Origin: Inia geoffrensis
Lineage: Eukaryota > Chordata > Mammalia > Artiodactyla > Iniidae
Reading direction: 5' to 3'
DNA length: 64,000 nucleotides
NCBI GenBank assembly: GCA_036417435.1
Contig: CM070900.1
Coordinates: forward strand, 168,754,815-168,818,814
A program made the position numbers and the translations under genes. Position 1 is the first letter of the stretch. Each line of letters starts with the position of its first letter. Under the pieces are notes generated by a model. That model was not told the DNA's origin, ran no database searches, and saw nothing but the letters and a program-made list of their open reading frames with translations. Shown here in pieces: positions 36,223 to 47,741 of the stretch.

Positions 36223-37895
36223 AATTATAGAAATTTATTTCATGGAAACAATCTGGGAAATTACTTGCTTCAAAATGTCATATTATGTTTAAAGTAACAT
36301 AATTAATTCTCCATCCTCACTCATATGAATTTTCTCCAGTGAATGTGGCTCATCTTACTCTAACCAATCTTAATTCTGATCCATATGCAAACTTATTTTT
36401 AGTCTTTTTTCTATGACATTAACTTTCTTACGGAATAGCTGACCTTACTTTACAACACTAAGTATTAAGACTTAACCCTTCACAGAGAAAGCACTGCCAG
36501 GAATGTGGCCACCTTTCTACATGGGCAAAGCAGGCATTAAACTGCAATGAAACACACTTATCAAAAAAGTATGTCCCTCATGTTTGTCTATGCTGTTGCT
36601 TCAGTCCATTAACCTGAAATGAGATGCCAAGCGTTCTTTGGGCTTGACAACGAAGATATAAATAATTTGTAAAAGCCGGGCACTGCCTGTACACTGCTTG
36701 TGATGTATCCTTCTTTACTTTTCTAGACTTGAGTAGTTTAGGAAATGACCCCATTTAATTTCCTCAAGTTTTGAGTAAAAGGGGCATCTTAACTTCCTTA
36801 GTTGCTTTCAATAAGATGGAACATGAATGAAAAAATTAGTGATAATTAAAATGACTGAAGTGTATGCTGGCATGCCTTTTCACGACTATGAGAAATGTTA
36901 AAATTTGCAATTAGAATTGCTCTCTAGAAGGATGTCATTATTACTGAGGGCATACGTGTATTGGGTAATTTTCAGCTGCTCTGTTAAGTTTGTTATGTTG
37001 GCATCTGTCTTTAATGTGTAATCATAGCCCTAAACATAACTCCAGATCAGAAGATTTCAGATCAACTTAAAAACCTTTTTCTTTCTTAATATTGCTGAAC
37101 TATATGCAAAATTTGGCATCTTTTTATTTGCTAAATTTTTATATTCGTTATTAGAAAAAATTTCCTGCAATAAAATCTTCTGAATATCTTATTTTCCATA
37201 GGCATTTCCAAATCATTTTTCTCTTTATAGGGTGATTTGGTTTTGTCAGTGTTCCATGGGGCAGTAGAAATAATATAGTAAGCTATTATTTTTTCTTTCA
37301 TATCATATGGGTACTAACTTTCAATTTTCTTTCTCGTCAAGACTCTTTATTGTCTATTTTAAGCAGGTTCTCAAAGTGTCCCTAAAAGCCATGCTCTTTG
37401 CAGTTGTCTAAAATCATAAGCCATGTCTTTCATCTCATTGATCTTTGACATATTGATCTAGTCTATTGAATTTATTATCAAATAATACAAATGTACAGGG
37501 ATAAACATCCCAACATATTCAAGCGGAGTAAAGTGATAGTTTGATTATCAGAAGTGGTCCAGTGAAGAAAGATAAATTACTCTTTTGTTTAATTAAAAAA
37601 GAAAAAAAAAAACAACATAAGGTCAAAGGTTTCCAAAATTAGTTATCAAAAGTATGACAAAAACCAGTATGCTTGTATACTCTCAAAGGTTCTTGCCATA
37701 TGATACTTATTGATTATAAAGGGAAAAACATAACTTTACAGTTGCAAAACCTGTCCTACGTCAACTTAACCAAGCATACAAAGTAAACATAACTAGTAAT
37801 GACTCATACTGACATCATCTCTCTGCTGAAATGGTTTATCAAAAAAGGCTACACCATTATTTCCGCTGTATTCTTGCTAAAAATACATAACATAA
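36223..37895. other. unannotated AT-rich DNA
   Basis: About 1.7 kb with no gene or named repeat. Confidence 0.5.
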
Positions 37896-37899
37896 CCAG

Positions 37900-38250
37900 G
37901 AGAAAACATTTTGCAAAATACTTGACCAATACTCTTCAAAAAGAAGTAAGGTTATGAAAAGCAAAGAAACAATAAGGGACTGTGTTGGAAGTCTCTAAGG
38001 AGACGTAACTAGATGCTTTATTTGATCCTGAAGCAGATCTTGAGGCAGAAAAGGAAATTTACTGGACAGTTAAATTAATATTGGTAGATTAGCTATTAGT
38101 ATTGTATTAATTTAATTTCCAAGTGTTGATAATTGGTTGTATAACATGTTAAACTTGGAAGAAATTGGATAAAGGATATATGGAAATTCTTTGTAATATT
38201 TTTGCTTCTTTTGAAAATCTGAATTTATCTCAAAATAAAAATTTAAACAA
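37900..38250 (+). mobile_element. old LINE 3' end (L1M-like)
   Basis: It carries TTTGATCCTGAAGCAGATCT, GAAAAGGAAATTTACTGGAC, AGTATTGTATTAATTTAATT, GATAAAGGATATATGGAAATTC and the end TCTCAAAATAAAAATTTAAA, which I associate with an old LINE 3' end. The exact family is unsure. Confidence 0.45.
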
Positions 38251-40110
38251 ATAAATGAGCATTGATGACATGAAAACTAGTGACAGACGTTAAACTATTT
38301 AAATACAACTGATGATACTGGCAAAAACAAAATTGTAGTCCATTTTCCTTGCTAAAACCATTATTTAAAAATGCAAAACCAGTTTCCCATTTTCCATGGG
38401 AGATCATGGCACCCACAGTAAAGTAGCAATAAGGATTAGCCTAACAATTTAAGAAATCTGAAGTGCAGTTTTAAAATGCATCTGTAATAATTACGTATCT
38501 TCCTGGTTGTACTGAATGAGATGCTGGAACAAGTAAACAATAAAACATGTCCGATGAGAGCTTTGAAGAAAATCAAGATTCAGTTAAAAAAAGAAAGAAA
38601 GAAAGAATATGATGACTAAGCTAAAGTAACAAGATATGCCAGAATTAGTATGACTATTATTAAACATGAAAAGAATAAGCAAGAATATGTGATTCCTCTC
38701 AGAGATGTAAAGATAACCTTAGCATCAAAATCCACCCAGCAAAGGACAGATGCCAGAGGGAAGTGGCAGGACAGTTTGGCTTGTGTGAACAGATGACATC
38801 AAAATCTGATGCTGACTGAAAGTGACCAGAAGCAGACTTAGAAATGAAGGTGTGATTGCAATGACCAATGAAAGCAACAGCACTAGAAAAGAATAAACTA
38901 AATTTTGCATAATTTCTAAATGAAGATGTAACTTACGAGGAGAGATGTTGGAAATGGTCTCCTGGTTAAAATATTTTTTTAAATTATGTTCAGATGTTCA
39001 GTTATTTGATTTAACAAAATTATTCTATTCTCCCTCATATAAATATATATTTATATATATATGTAAGAGAATGTTTATATAATATTAATTTATATATAAT
39101 ATATAAAGGATATATATATTTTGCAGTCAAGTAAATGTATTAATATAATAACTTTTTTATATTAAAAATGAGGAAAAAACTACACAGTTCATCTTAAAGA
39201 ACTAATTTTATTTCTGAACGGTATTCCAACAAGAAGCAGGAATTAAGTTTTCTCCTCTAAAACAGGGAAACAATTCTCTGTGGAGAGGTGGGAAACTGTT
39301 TTATCAAAGGACTATAAAATATCCACATTTGTATGCTGGCTATGTATTTTGCTTGGCTTCAAATGAAGGAATCCTGTGACAATTTGGTTTTTTATAAATA
39401 AATATTTTACAATAAATTATATTTTTAGTGATTTAGGATGTTTAAACAAACACAAAGTCAACCTTAAAATATTGGAAGGTCAGTCTGTCAAACAAAATAA
39501 TTTAATTATTTTACTTAAATACAAAGTGCATAGCTTCTTTGAACTAGTGAAAGCTAATCTGGCCAACATTTTGCTTTTTTTTTCGCTTTCAATTTCTATT
39601 TTCCTTTCAAATGTTATTATATAAAGTAACTGAAAATATGTTTGAAAATATGTATATATTTATGCATATGGTTTATTTTATTCAATAACTGTATGTGCAA
39701 CTCAAGTGTAATGTTTAACTTATTTTAAACTTTCTTCTGATCGCAAGAGATTCATAGGCTACTATCTGACTTAAACAAGGTTTATATATATTTTTCTCTA
39801 AGTTAGTGGATATTTAGCGTTTTAAATTTAAGTTCTATTGCTTGATGTGAAAACTTTAAACTCTGAAACTTAACTCTCTTTAAAAGAAAATATTTTCTCA
39901 TTTATTAATCAAATCTACTTCTTTTTCTCCTTTCTGTTTTTCCTTGTACTTGAAATAACTTTTCTTCTCTAAACATCTACATAGTTATATGAGCCACACA
40001 GACAAATCACTATGCAAAACTTTTTCATGTTGTAAGTGGAAAAGCAGAAGAAACAAGCAATGTGATAATTCATTTTATTATAAGCCATATAATCTGATAT
40101 GTATTTTAAA
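38251..40110. other. unannotated AT-rich DNA with TA-rich tract
   Basis: A run of ATATAT/TTATAT sequence occupies 39040-39120. No gene or named transposon otherwise. Confidence 0.5.
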
Positions 40111-40122
40111 AAATTTCTCTCT

Positions 40123-40333
40123 GGGCTTCCCTGGTGGCGCAGTGGTTGAGAGTCCGCCTGCCGGTGCAGGGGACATGGGTTCGTGCCCCGGTCCGGGAAG
40201 ATCCCACATGCCGCGGAGTAGCCGGGCCCGTGAGCCATGGCCGCTGAGCCTGCACGTCCGGAGCCGTCCGGAGCCTGTGCTCTGCGACGGGAGAGGCCAC
40301 AACAGTGAGAGACCCGCGTACCGAAAAAAAAAA
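40123..40333 (+). mobile_element. CHR-2-type tRNA-derived SINE with internal 10-bp duplication
   Basis: Complete copy with pol III-like A box TGGCGCAGTGG (40135-40145) and B box GGTTCGTGCCC (40178-40188). The segment GTCCGGAGCC is present twice in tandem (40256-40265 and 40266-40275), once in the other copies. TSDs AAATTTCTCTCT (40111-40122) and AATTTTCTCTCC just after the tail (from 40333) match with small differences. Overlapping frames of 74-122 codons are artefacts. Confidence 0.95.
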
Positions 40334-40469
40334 AAATTTTCTCTCCACAGTTTCTAAAATTTATAAATTATAGTAGAATAATAAATTAAAATATACTGTA
40401 TAAATATTAAAACTATAACTTTCTATAATGCATAAAATAATAATTTAATTTAAAAATCTGTGCCTCAGC

Positions 40470-41400
40470 ACTTTTTACTCCTTAATTTTATGGCCAGAGA
40501 CAACCACAGATAATAATTTGCTACATAAACTTATAGATTTTTTCATGTATCAATAAATCTATCTGCAAACACTTAACACTACACACACATAGACATACAT
40601 ACATACAGAACTATAATAATAACATAATCATGTTCTTCTTATGGTTCTGAAGCTTTTTATCCCACTGAGCAGTATATGATGGTTATATTTCAGAACCCTA
40701 AACATATATACACCTAATGCTTTCAAACGTTTTCATATTGTAACAAATAATTATTCTGCATTTTACTCAACCATTACACTACTAATATGAATTTTAGTTT
40801 TTTCCAAGTGTTTACGGTTATAAACAAAACTCTGATGTATTCCAGTTGTGTCTATTTTTTTATTTACATAGAATGTATATCTAAAATATGTTTGTTAAGT
40901 GAGAGAATATGTGCTTATTTGATATGAATTGATATTGTTATATTCTACTCCAAAAGTTTTTAAACTCCTCCCCCCAATCAGTTATTTATGAGAGTGGCTG
41001 TTTATCATCCATGTTATCGAGGTCTAGCAATTATCAGACTTTATGATGTTTGCAATTCTGATAGAACAATACTATCTTAATTTATACTTCTCTGATTATG
41101 GTAACTTAGAGCATCCTTCTTATAAGTTTATTTACCATGGGTCTTTCTTCTATTGCAAACTGGCTTTTCATAACCCATCTTGGACTTTTCTTACTAATTT
41201 GTATTGGCTCTTTATATAGTCAAGTTCATTAATTTTGTCCTCAAAATTATTCTCAATTTTTTCTCACAGATGCTAGTATTTCATTTTGAAAAATGTCTTT
41301 CATTATACAGTAGTTTATAAAACAAGTTTTTAAATGTTTTATGTTATCAAAAATGTCGACTTTATTGCCCACTATCTTAATCCAACACACAAACAAAAGA
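40470..41400 (-). mobile_element. old L1M-type fragment, antisense
   Basis: Weak antisense L1 order: the CATATTGTAACAAATAATTA region, CAAGTGTTTACGGTTATAAA (like the tail of ORF2), a CTGATTATGGTAACTTAGAG segment and CTAATTTGTATTGGCTCTTT before TATAGTCAAG. Very diverged. Confidence 0.5.
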
Positions 41401-43554
41401 ATTATTATGCTTTTGAAAATGACTTTGGGACATTGTCTTCCTCTTTGTTTTAAAATATCATCCTTTTCTTACAAAAAGTGCATGGAGAAAGTTGAAGTGC
41501 AAAAAAATGTCTAAATATGGCCATGCTAACAGGTGATATACATGCTATAAACATATTTGGTTAGAGGCAACAAACTATCTTCAAAATTCCTGCCACATAC
41601 ATAATTGTGTAATATGCACATATTCTCTCACCTAAAAAAATTTAAAAATATGTATTCTATATAAATAACGAAAAATTAAATGCATATGGAATACAGTAAA
41701 ATTTTGTTTACAACTGTAAACAACTAAAATGGGTGTAAATCTTGTAGATTTATTTGTTTACAAGATAAAAATGAAAATTTACAAGTCAATTTAAAGAGAA
41801 TCATTATCTACATCTTCCCACTGACCAAGATAATAAAGCAGGCAAGGTTTATAAACACCCCTTCTCCCAGGCTGGAAATTCTTGTGGAGTGGTACTTTCC
41901 TGTCAATATTTTTACACTCATCATTTTAGGACTTTTAGTTTAATTGGTCTCTTTGTTCAATACCTTTTCTTTTATTTCATGAATTCCTCTTTGATTCAAT
42001 TTTCACGTTTTATTTTATTTTTCTGGAGTTTGTCCTATAACAGTTCTTTCAGAGATTCATATTTGGTGAAATTGAATCCTTATTTCTCTCTCTATATATT
42101 ATATTTTTATTCACAGGTTATAGTTATCTTTATTACATGAGATGTTCAGCTATTACCAAAAGGGGTCAGCAGGATACTATTACCTACAATGGGCCTCCTT
42201 GTCTTCAGTTAACCTACAGTTCCTGCATAGCAAAGGGATTAATAGATATATGACAAACTTAATGGCTGAGTTTAATGGAAATGAATTAAATTTTATTACA
42301 CTGCATTAAAACTAAGACATCTACCCCAAAGGTTTTTTTTTTACTAGGTCTATACCTGAAAATAAATTTCAGAAAATACATTTTCATATCAAACATGCAC
42401 TATATTCATCACAGAGAAGATATCAATTTGTGTGGGAGGCCATGGCAGGAGTGCCCCCAGGAAGACTCCTGTCAAAAATAAGAGAAAGCCCCTGATATCT
42501 TCTGGCACATTTTGCAGTGACCAGATGTCCATTATGTGAAGAGTAATGGTGAAAAGAATTACATAGAGGCAGAGGTGTTTTTCTAAGCTAATTGGGAAGT
42601 GACAGTGATTTAGTGGATGACTCATCCTCACTGTGGAATTTCAAAGAGACTTCACCTGACACTTTCCCAGATCTAGGGAAATAAGTTATTTCAGGAGAAT
42701 GGTACTGGCTCTTACTTAACTGTATCCATGGCAAATGAAGTATTTTCCAGATACATGTTGGGGGAAGATTTTGTGGGTGGCTGTTACTGTGCAATTATCA
42801 AAATTTCATTACACAGTCTCTGGGACTGCACCCTCAAAGGCTCCCACAAGGGAAAACACACCCCTCTTCACCCTTCTCCTTTCCAGCTCTCCTCCTGTGC
42901 ATTCTCTCCATCTGTTGCTTCCATGTGTTACTCTTTTGGCTCTAGCATAATTTGGCCAAACATCACATTATTGGTTCCTCATCTTGCCTCTGAGAACATT
43001 CTACCTGTCAGTTTATATACTTCCTTTTTTTTTTTTTCCTCTTTGATCCTGGCAGTCATTTCTAGTGTGTTATTTCTAATTAGTTATCTTTCTTACAACC
43101 TGTTGCACCTTCATGGATGCAGTGCTCTTTAGTATGCTTCTAAAGATATAATTTATTAAAGACAAGCACACAATTGATGTTTCCTTTAATCTTAGCTCTG
43201 ATGGAGTGTGAAGGGAGAATTACTGCTTCTCTTTTAAGGTGATTGCTTACTTACAGATTCATGGTTTTATATTTATCACCGAGTTTGACATTGCTCAACT
43301 TTGTGTCTGTTTTCTGTTTACAGAAGTAGAGGTTTGCCATGTTCACATGAGGAATATGAGCATGACTAATTGTTCTTTTGAAGCAGGTACAGTATTATTC
43401 TTGCTCGTTTCCAGCCATTTAAAGCCCCAGACTCCCCCTTTATCTCAAAATTTTATATTGGTTTCTTCAGAATAGGGCATGTATTATGCGGTTTCTGGGG
43501 CTCTAGCAATGATAATAGGGTCTAAAATGAGACCAAATAGTACATCACATATTC
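41401..43554. other. unannotated DNA
   Basis: About 2.2 kb. Open frames here (up to 134 codons at 42728-43132) show no recognisable domain, signal or repeat, and no splice-consistent neighbours. I treat them as chance. Confidence 0.5.
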
Positions 43555-43770
43555 ACACTACAATATATAAAATAGATAACTAATAAGGGCCTACTGTATA
43601 GCACAGGGAACTCAATGCTCTGTAATGACCTATATGGGGAAAGAGTCTAAAAAAGAGTGGATATATGTATATGTATAACTGATTCACTTTGCTATACAGC
43701 AGAAACTAACACAACATTGTAAATCAACTGTACTCCAATAAAGATGTAAAATAAATAAAATAAAATATAA
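43555..43770 (+). mobile_element. 5'-truncated L1, 3' UTR only
   Basis: Contains AAAATAGATAACTAATAAGG, GCCTACTGTATAGCACAGG, CTCTGTAATGACCTATATGG, AACTGATTCACTTTGCTATA, AACATTGTAAATCAACTGTA, CTCCAATAAAGATG and an A-rich tail. An older L1 subfamily than the copy at 15375, sharing the older 3' UTR type with the sense part of the twin-primed copy at 20426. Confidence 0.9.
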
Positions 43771-43954
43771 AAGGCCAAGTAACCTTGATGCTCCATGTTC
43801 AACGGCCCAGATAAATAGTGATATTTGCCTGAGGGCACCCTCCTCACCCTATATCCACTCTTATGAAGCTGTGTGCATTCTGGACCTGACCCTTCCTTTC
43901 TCTCTTTCCTCTGCTGTACATGATGTACAGAGTGGTTTCCTCCACAGATCTGAC

Positions 43955-44530
43955 TGTATTGTTTTCTAATGCTCTACAAGTTGCCATATACTGAGCAATT
44001 TTAGGGGCTTAAAAAATATCCATTTATCATCTCTCAGTTCTCTAGTTCAGAAGTTTAAGGTCTCACAAGGCTAAAGCAATGTGCTGGCTAGGTCATGTTA
44101 TTTCTGAAGGCTCTGGGTAAGAATCAGCTTCCAAACTCACTCAGGTGGTTGGCAGAATGAGGTTCTGTGAGATTTAGGATTGAGGCCCCCATTTCCTCAT
44201 AGGAGATCAGTAGTGGTCATTCTCAGCTTTGAGAGGTCACCCATATTCATTGAATTGACCCTCTCCATCTTCAAATCCAGCAGTGGTACCTGGAAACTCT
44301 CTTGTGCTTCAGATCTCTCTGACATTATCTTCTGCCCCCATCTGGAGAAAATTATTGTGTTTAAGTGCTCAGGTTATTACAATGGGCCCACCTAGAATAT
44401 CGTCCTACTTTATGACCAGCTATGCCATATAACATAAAAACATAATCATGGGAATAATATCACATACACAGGTTCTGGGGATTAGGATGGGGAATCTCTG
44501 AGTGACCAATTTAGAAATCTGACCTACCAC
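43955..44530 (-). mobile_element. MLT1-like MaLR LTR, antisense
   Basis: Antisense order: TGTATTGTTTTCTAATGC, CAGTTCTCTAGTTCAGAAGT, GAAGGCTCTGGGTAAGAATC, CTCCATCTTCAAATCCAGCA, GATCTCTCTGACATTATCTT, ACAATGGGCCCACCTAGAAT, CAGGTTCTGGGGATTAGGAT. Same subfamily as 2434-2916 in the other orientation. No internal region. Confidence 0.7.
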
Positions 44531-45390
44531 GCTAACCCACTGTGTTTCCTGACTTCCAGAGATTCTTTATATACTGATTTACCCGCAGAAGCAATTTATG
44601 ATTTTTGGCATTCATATGGATACATTTCTTGACAAATCTATGTGTATATGTATCTACTTATTGATTGAGCAATCAATAGATATATGTGGGTGTGCTTATA
44701 AATATGATGATTTCTAAATATTTGAGGTAGGAAGGAAAATCTAAATAATCATTTATTCAAAATCTTTTTAAATTCTACATTATTGAAGGGTCCAGGGTTA
44801 TGAGGGTCAAGGAGACGGGTGGAGTGTTTTTGTTTTTGTTTTTAAAGGCTCTTAACTTTTATAGGGATAGACATATAGTACACAAGTAAGTGCAAAAATA
44901 GCTTTTTTCTTCACCCCATTAGTGTGGAAGGCATTCTCACCATATGGTTATTGGGATGGCCAAACACTAGGTGGATGAGAACCACAGCAGTTTGTTAGTC
45001 ACAGATACAACCACAAAATAACCACATGCTACTTACAGACAACCACAGAGGCTGTGCTCAGGAGCAGAGCAAGAAACAACAGATCATGGCAAGCTGGATT
45101 GGTAGTATAATGAAGGTGGGATGCCCCCTGGTTTCTGGGAGGATGTGATTGGCTTGTTTGAATAACTCTGCAGTCTGGTGGGGAAGTAAAACCCACTACT
45201 CAGCCTTCAGCAAACACGGTTCCTGGTATCCTAGACAACGAGTGTTGTCCTTGGAAGCAGAATGGGGAAAAGAACTTGCAGTTAGGTCATTCAAAGCCCT
45301 CCTGGTTTTACCAGATGTGAAAGCAGCACGTATACTGAACCTTAATTTCATGCCTTACACCACAACAATTCATGGTACACCTTTCCGAGG
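44531..45390. other. unannotated DNA
   Basis: No gene. An 88-codon frame at 45149-45415 runs into the SINE at 45391 and shows no family. Confidence 0.5.
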
Positions 45391-45494
45391 TTTTTTTGGC
45401 TGCATGGGATCTTAGTTCCCTGACCAGGGGTCAAACCCAGGGCCCCTGAAGTGAAAATGTGGAGTCCTAACCACTGGACCACCAGGGATTTCCT
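45391..45494 (-). mobile_element. CHR-1-type tRNA-derived SINE, antisense
   Basis: On + it reads TTTTTTTGGCTGCATGGGAT, CTTAGTTCCCTGACCAGGGG, TCAAACCCAGGGCCCC, CCTAACCACTGGACCACCAG, GGATTTCC: the reverse complement of the CHR-1 head, body and short tail. The long 3' part present at 17107-17180 is absent here. Moderately diverged. Confidence 0.88.
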
Positions 45495-45680
45495 TGTTTT
45501 TTTTTTTTAAATTCTTAGCAGTTAGTTTAAATCATTAGATGGAATACTAATCAACTAGGAAGTTACAAGCAATAGATGGTAAGAGAAGGCTTCATTGCAG
45601 AGATGGCATTTAAGCTGAGATCTGAATGATAAGGAGCAGAATTGGTCATGTGAAGGTCAGGTCAGGGAAGGTATATTTTA

Positions 45681-45903
45681 TTTTATTTTATTTTATTATT
45701 ATTATTTTTTTGCAGTACACAGGCCTCTCACTGCTGTGGCTTCTCCCGTTGCGGAGCACAGGCTCCGGACGCGCAGGCTCAGCGTCCATGGCTCACGGGC
45801 CCAGCCGCTCCGCGGCATGTGGGATCTTCCTGGACTGGGGCACGAACTCGTGTCCACTGCATCGGCAGGCAGACTCTCAACCACTGCGCCACCAGGGAAG
45901 CCC
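45681..45903 (-). mobile_element. CHR-2-type tRNA-derived SINE, antisense
   Basis: Complete copy. Its tail reads on + as TTTTA and TTA repeats (45677-45711), so the SINE-strand tail is (TAAAA)n. TSDs GGAAGGTATATTTTA are perfect, 15 bp, at 45666-45680 and 45904-45918. Frames of 60-97 codons overlapping it are artefacts. Confidence 0.96.
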
Positions 45904-45958
45904 GGAAGGTATATTTTAAATAAGTAGATCTAACGTGGAACTGGAAGCCGTAAGGCAG

Positions 45959-46836
45959 AATCAAAACCACAATGATATATCACCTCACACCGGTCAGAAT
46001 GACCATCATCAAAAAATCTACAAACAATAAATGCTGGAGAGGGTGTGGAGAAAGGGAACCCTCTTGCACCATTGGTGGGAATGTAAATTGATACAGCCAC
46101 TATGGAGAACAGTATGGAGGTTCCTTAAAAACTAAAAATAGAACTACCATATGACCCAGCAATCCCACTACTGGGCATATACCCTGAGAAAATCATAATT
46201 CAAAAAGAGTCATGTACCCTAATGTTCATTGCAACACTATTTACAATAGCCAGGTCATGGAAGCAACCTAAGTGTCCATCGACAGACGAATGGAAAAGAA
46301 GATGTGGCACATATATACAATGGAATATTACTCAGCCATAAAAAGAAACAAAATTGAGTTATTTGTAGTGAGGTGGATGGACCTAGAGTCTGTCATATGG
46401 AGTGAAGTAAGTCAGAAAGAGAAAAACAAATACCGTATACTAACACATATATATGTAATCTAAAAAAAATTGTTCTGATGAAACCAAGGGCAGGACAGGA
46501 ATAAAGACGCAGATGTAGAGAATGGACTTGAGGACACAGGGGGTGGGGGGAAGGGTGGGACGAAATGAGAGAGTGGAATGGACATATATACACTACCAAA
46601 TGTAAAATAGATAGCTAGTGGGAAGCAGTGGCATAGCACAGGGAATTAGCTCAGGGCTTTGTGACCATCTAGAGGGGTGGGATAGGGAGGGTGGGAGGGA
46701 GATGCAAGAGGGAGGGGGTATGGGGACATATGTATGTATATGTATATAGCTGATTCACTTTGTTATACAGCAGAAACTAATACAACATTGTAAAGCAATT
46801 ATACTCCAATAAAGATGTTAAAAAAAAAAAAAAAAA
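45959..46836 (+). mobile_element. 5'-truncated L1 (ORF2 C-terminus and 3' UTR)
   Basis: Starts in ORF2 at AATCAAAACCACAATGATAT, runs through the C-terminal part (46272-46463 keeps an open frame with [17 protein letters not shown]), then the 3' UTR with GGGAGGGTGGGAGGGAGATG and CTCCAATAAAGATG, and an A17 tail (46821-46836). About 0.88 kb. It is the young L1 family also seen at 51161. I find no convincing TSD. Confidence 0.92.
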
Positions 46837-46962
46837 CTAAGAAAGGTCTCTTGAGAAGGAATAGGATGAGTTTCAGTGAGACTGTAATATCACAATGACT
46901 GCGGGAGTGAGGAAAGGTGAACTAGAGAAGTAAACGATTTTTAGGTTCATGCGGGAATTTTT

Positions 46963-47170
46963 TTTTTTTTTTTTTTTTTCGGTACGCGGGCCTCTCGCCG
47001 TTGTGGCCTCTCCTGTTGCGGAGCACAGGCTCCGGACGCGCAGGCTCAACGGCCATGGCTCACGGGCCCAGCCGCTCCGCGGGGTGTGGGATCTTCCCGA
47101 ATCGGGGCACGAACCCGTGTCCCCTGCATCAGCAGGCGGACTCTCAACTACTGCGCCACCAGGGAAGCCC
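46963..47170 (-). mobile_element. young CHR-2-type SINE, antisense
   Basis: Complete and close to the consensus of the window's copies, with a pure T run on + (about 46958-46979) as its A-tail. TSDs TCATGCGGGAATTTTT are perfect, 16 bp, at 46947-46962 and 47171-47186. Perfect TSD, long pure tail and low divergence make it a good candidate for the youngest SINE here. Confidence 0.97.
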
Positions 47171-47350
47171 TCATGCGGGAATTTTTAAACGGAGAGAAGG
47201 AGCCATTGGCTTGTTATTCTGTGTGTGTTTGGAAACCATTGGAGAGTTTTAAACAAAGGAGTGCTATCTGGATGATTCAAATTAGAAGTGGATGAGAAAG
47301 GCTAGAAACAGTGTAGTTAGAGAAGAGAAGGGACTTAATACCAAGTCTAA

Positions 47351-47702
47351 CAAAGGCATTCTAGCCAAGGAGGGACCAGCAGAGCAAAATGTGCCCCACC
47401 TGCCACAGGGACACAAACTTTAAAAGACGTTTTGGGCATTCAAATATGAAATATCATTTGGTATTATTTATATCATATGCTCAGTAACAAAATTATTATA
47501 TTGGCTGAAAAGAGGATACCAATAGCTAATAACTTTAAAGTTCATAGAAATTTAATATACTTATTGTCAATGCTGAAAAATTGGATACTTTTAAATATTT
47601 AAATACATTTTAATGGGTAGGATCTTTGTATATTTTTGTTAGTTATTATCATAACATTTTGTTATAACCTTCCAAAACTTTAGAAGATATGTACAAATAA
47701 TT

Positions 47703-47741
<39 letters not shown>

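Larger units (their letters stand above)
45500..47350 (+). mobile_element. L2-like old LINE, split by three insertions
   Basis: Pieces of one old element remain at about 45515-45665 (TTCATTGCAGAGATGGCATT, TAAGCTGAGATCTGAATGAT), 45919-45958, 46850-46946 and 47187-47350 (AAACCATTGGAGAGTTTTAA, GGAGTGCTATCTGGATGATT). Joined mentally they follow L2-type 3' sequence in order. A CHR-2 SINE, a truncated L1 and a second CHR-2 SINE lie between them, so it predates all three. Confidence 0.6.

Noticed and set aside
42728..43132. 134-codon frame as a small gene
   Set aside because: No domain, no signal I recognise, pyrimidine-rich composition giving Ser/Leu/Phe runs, and no exon-like neighbours.
46393..46599. 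Minus-strand 68-codon frame at the truncated L1
   Set aside because: Shadow of the plus-strand L1 ORF2 end and 3' UTR.
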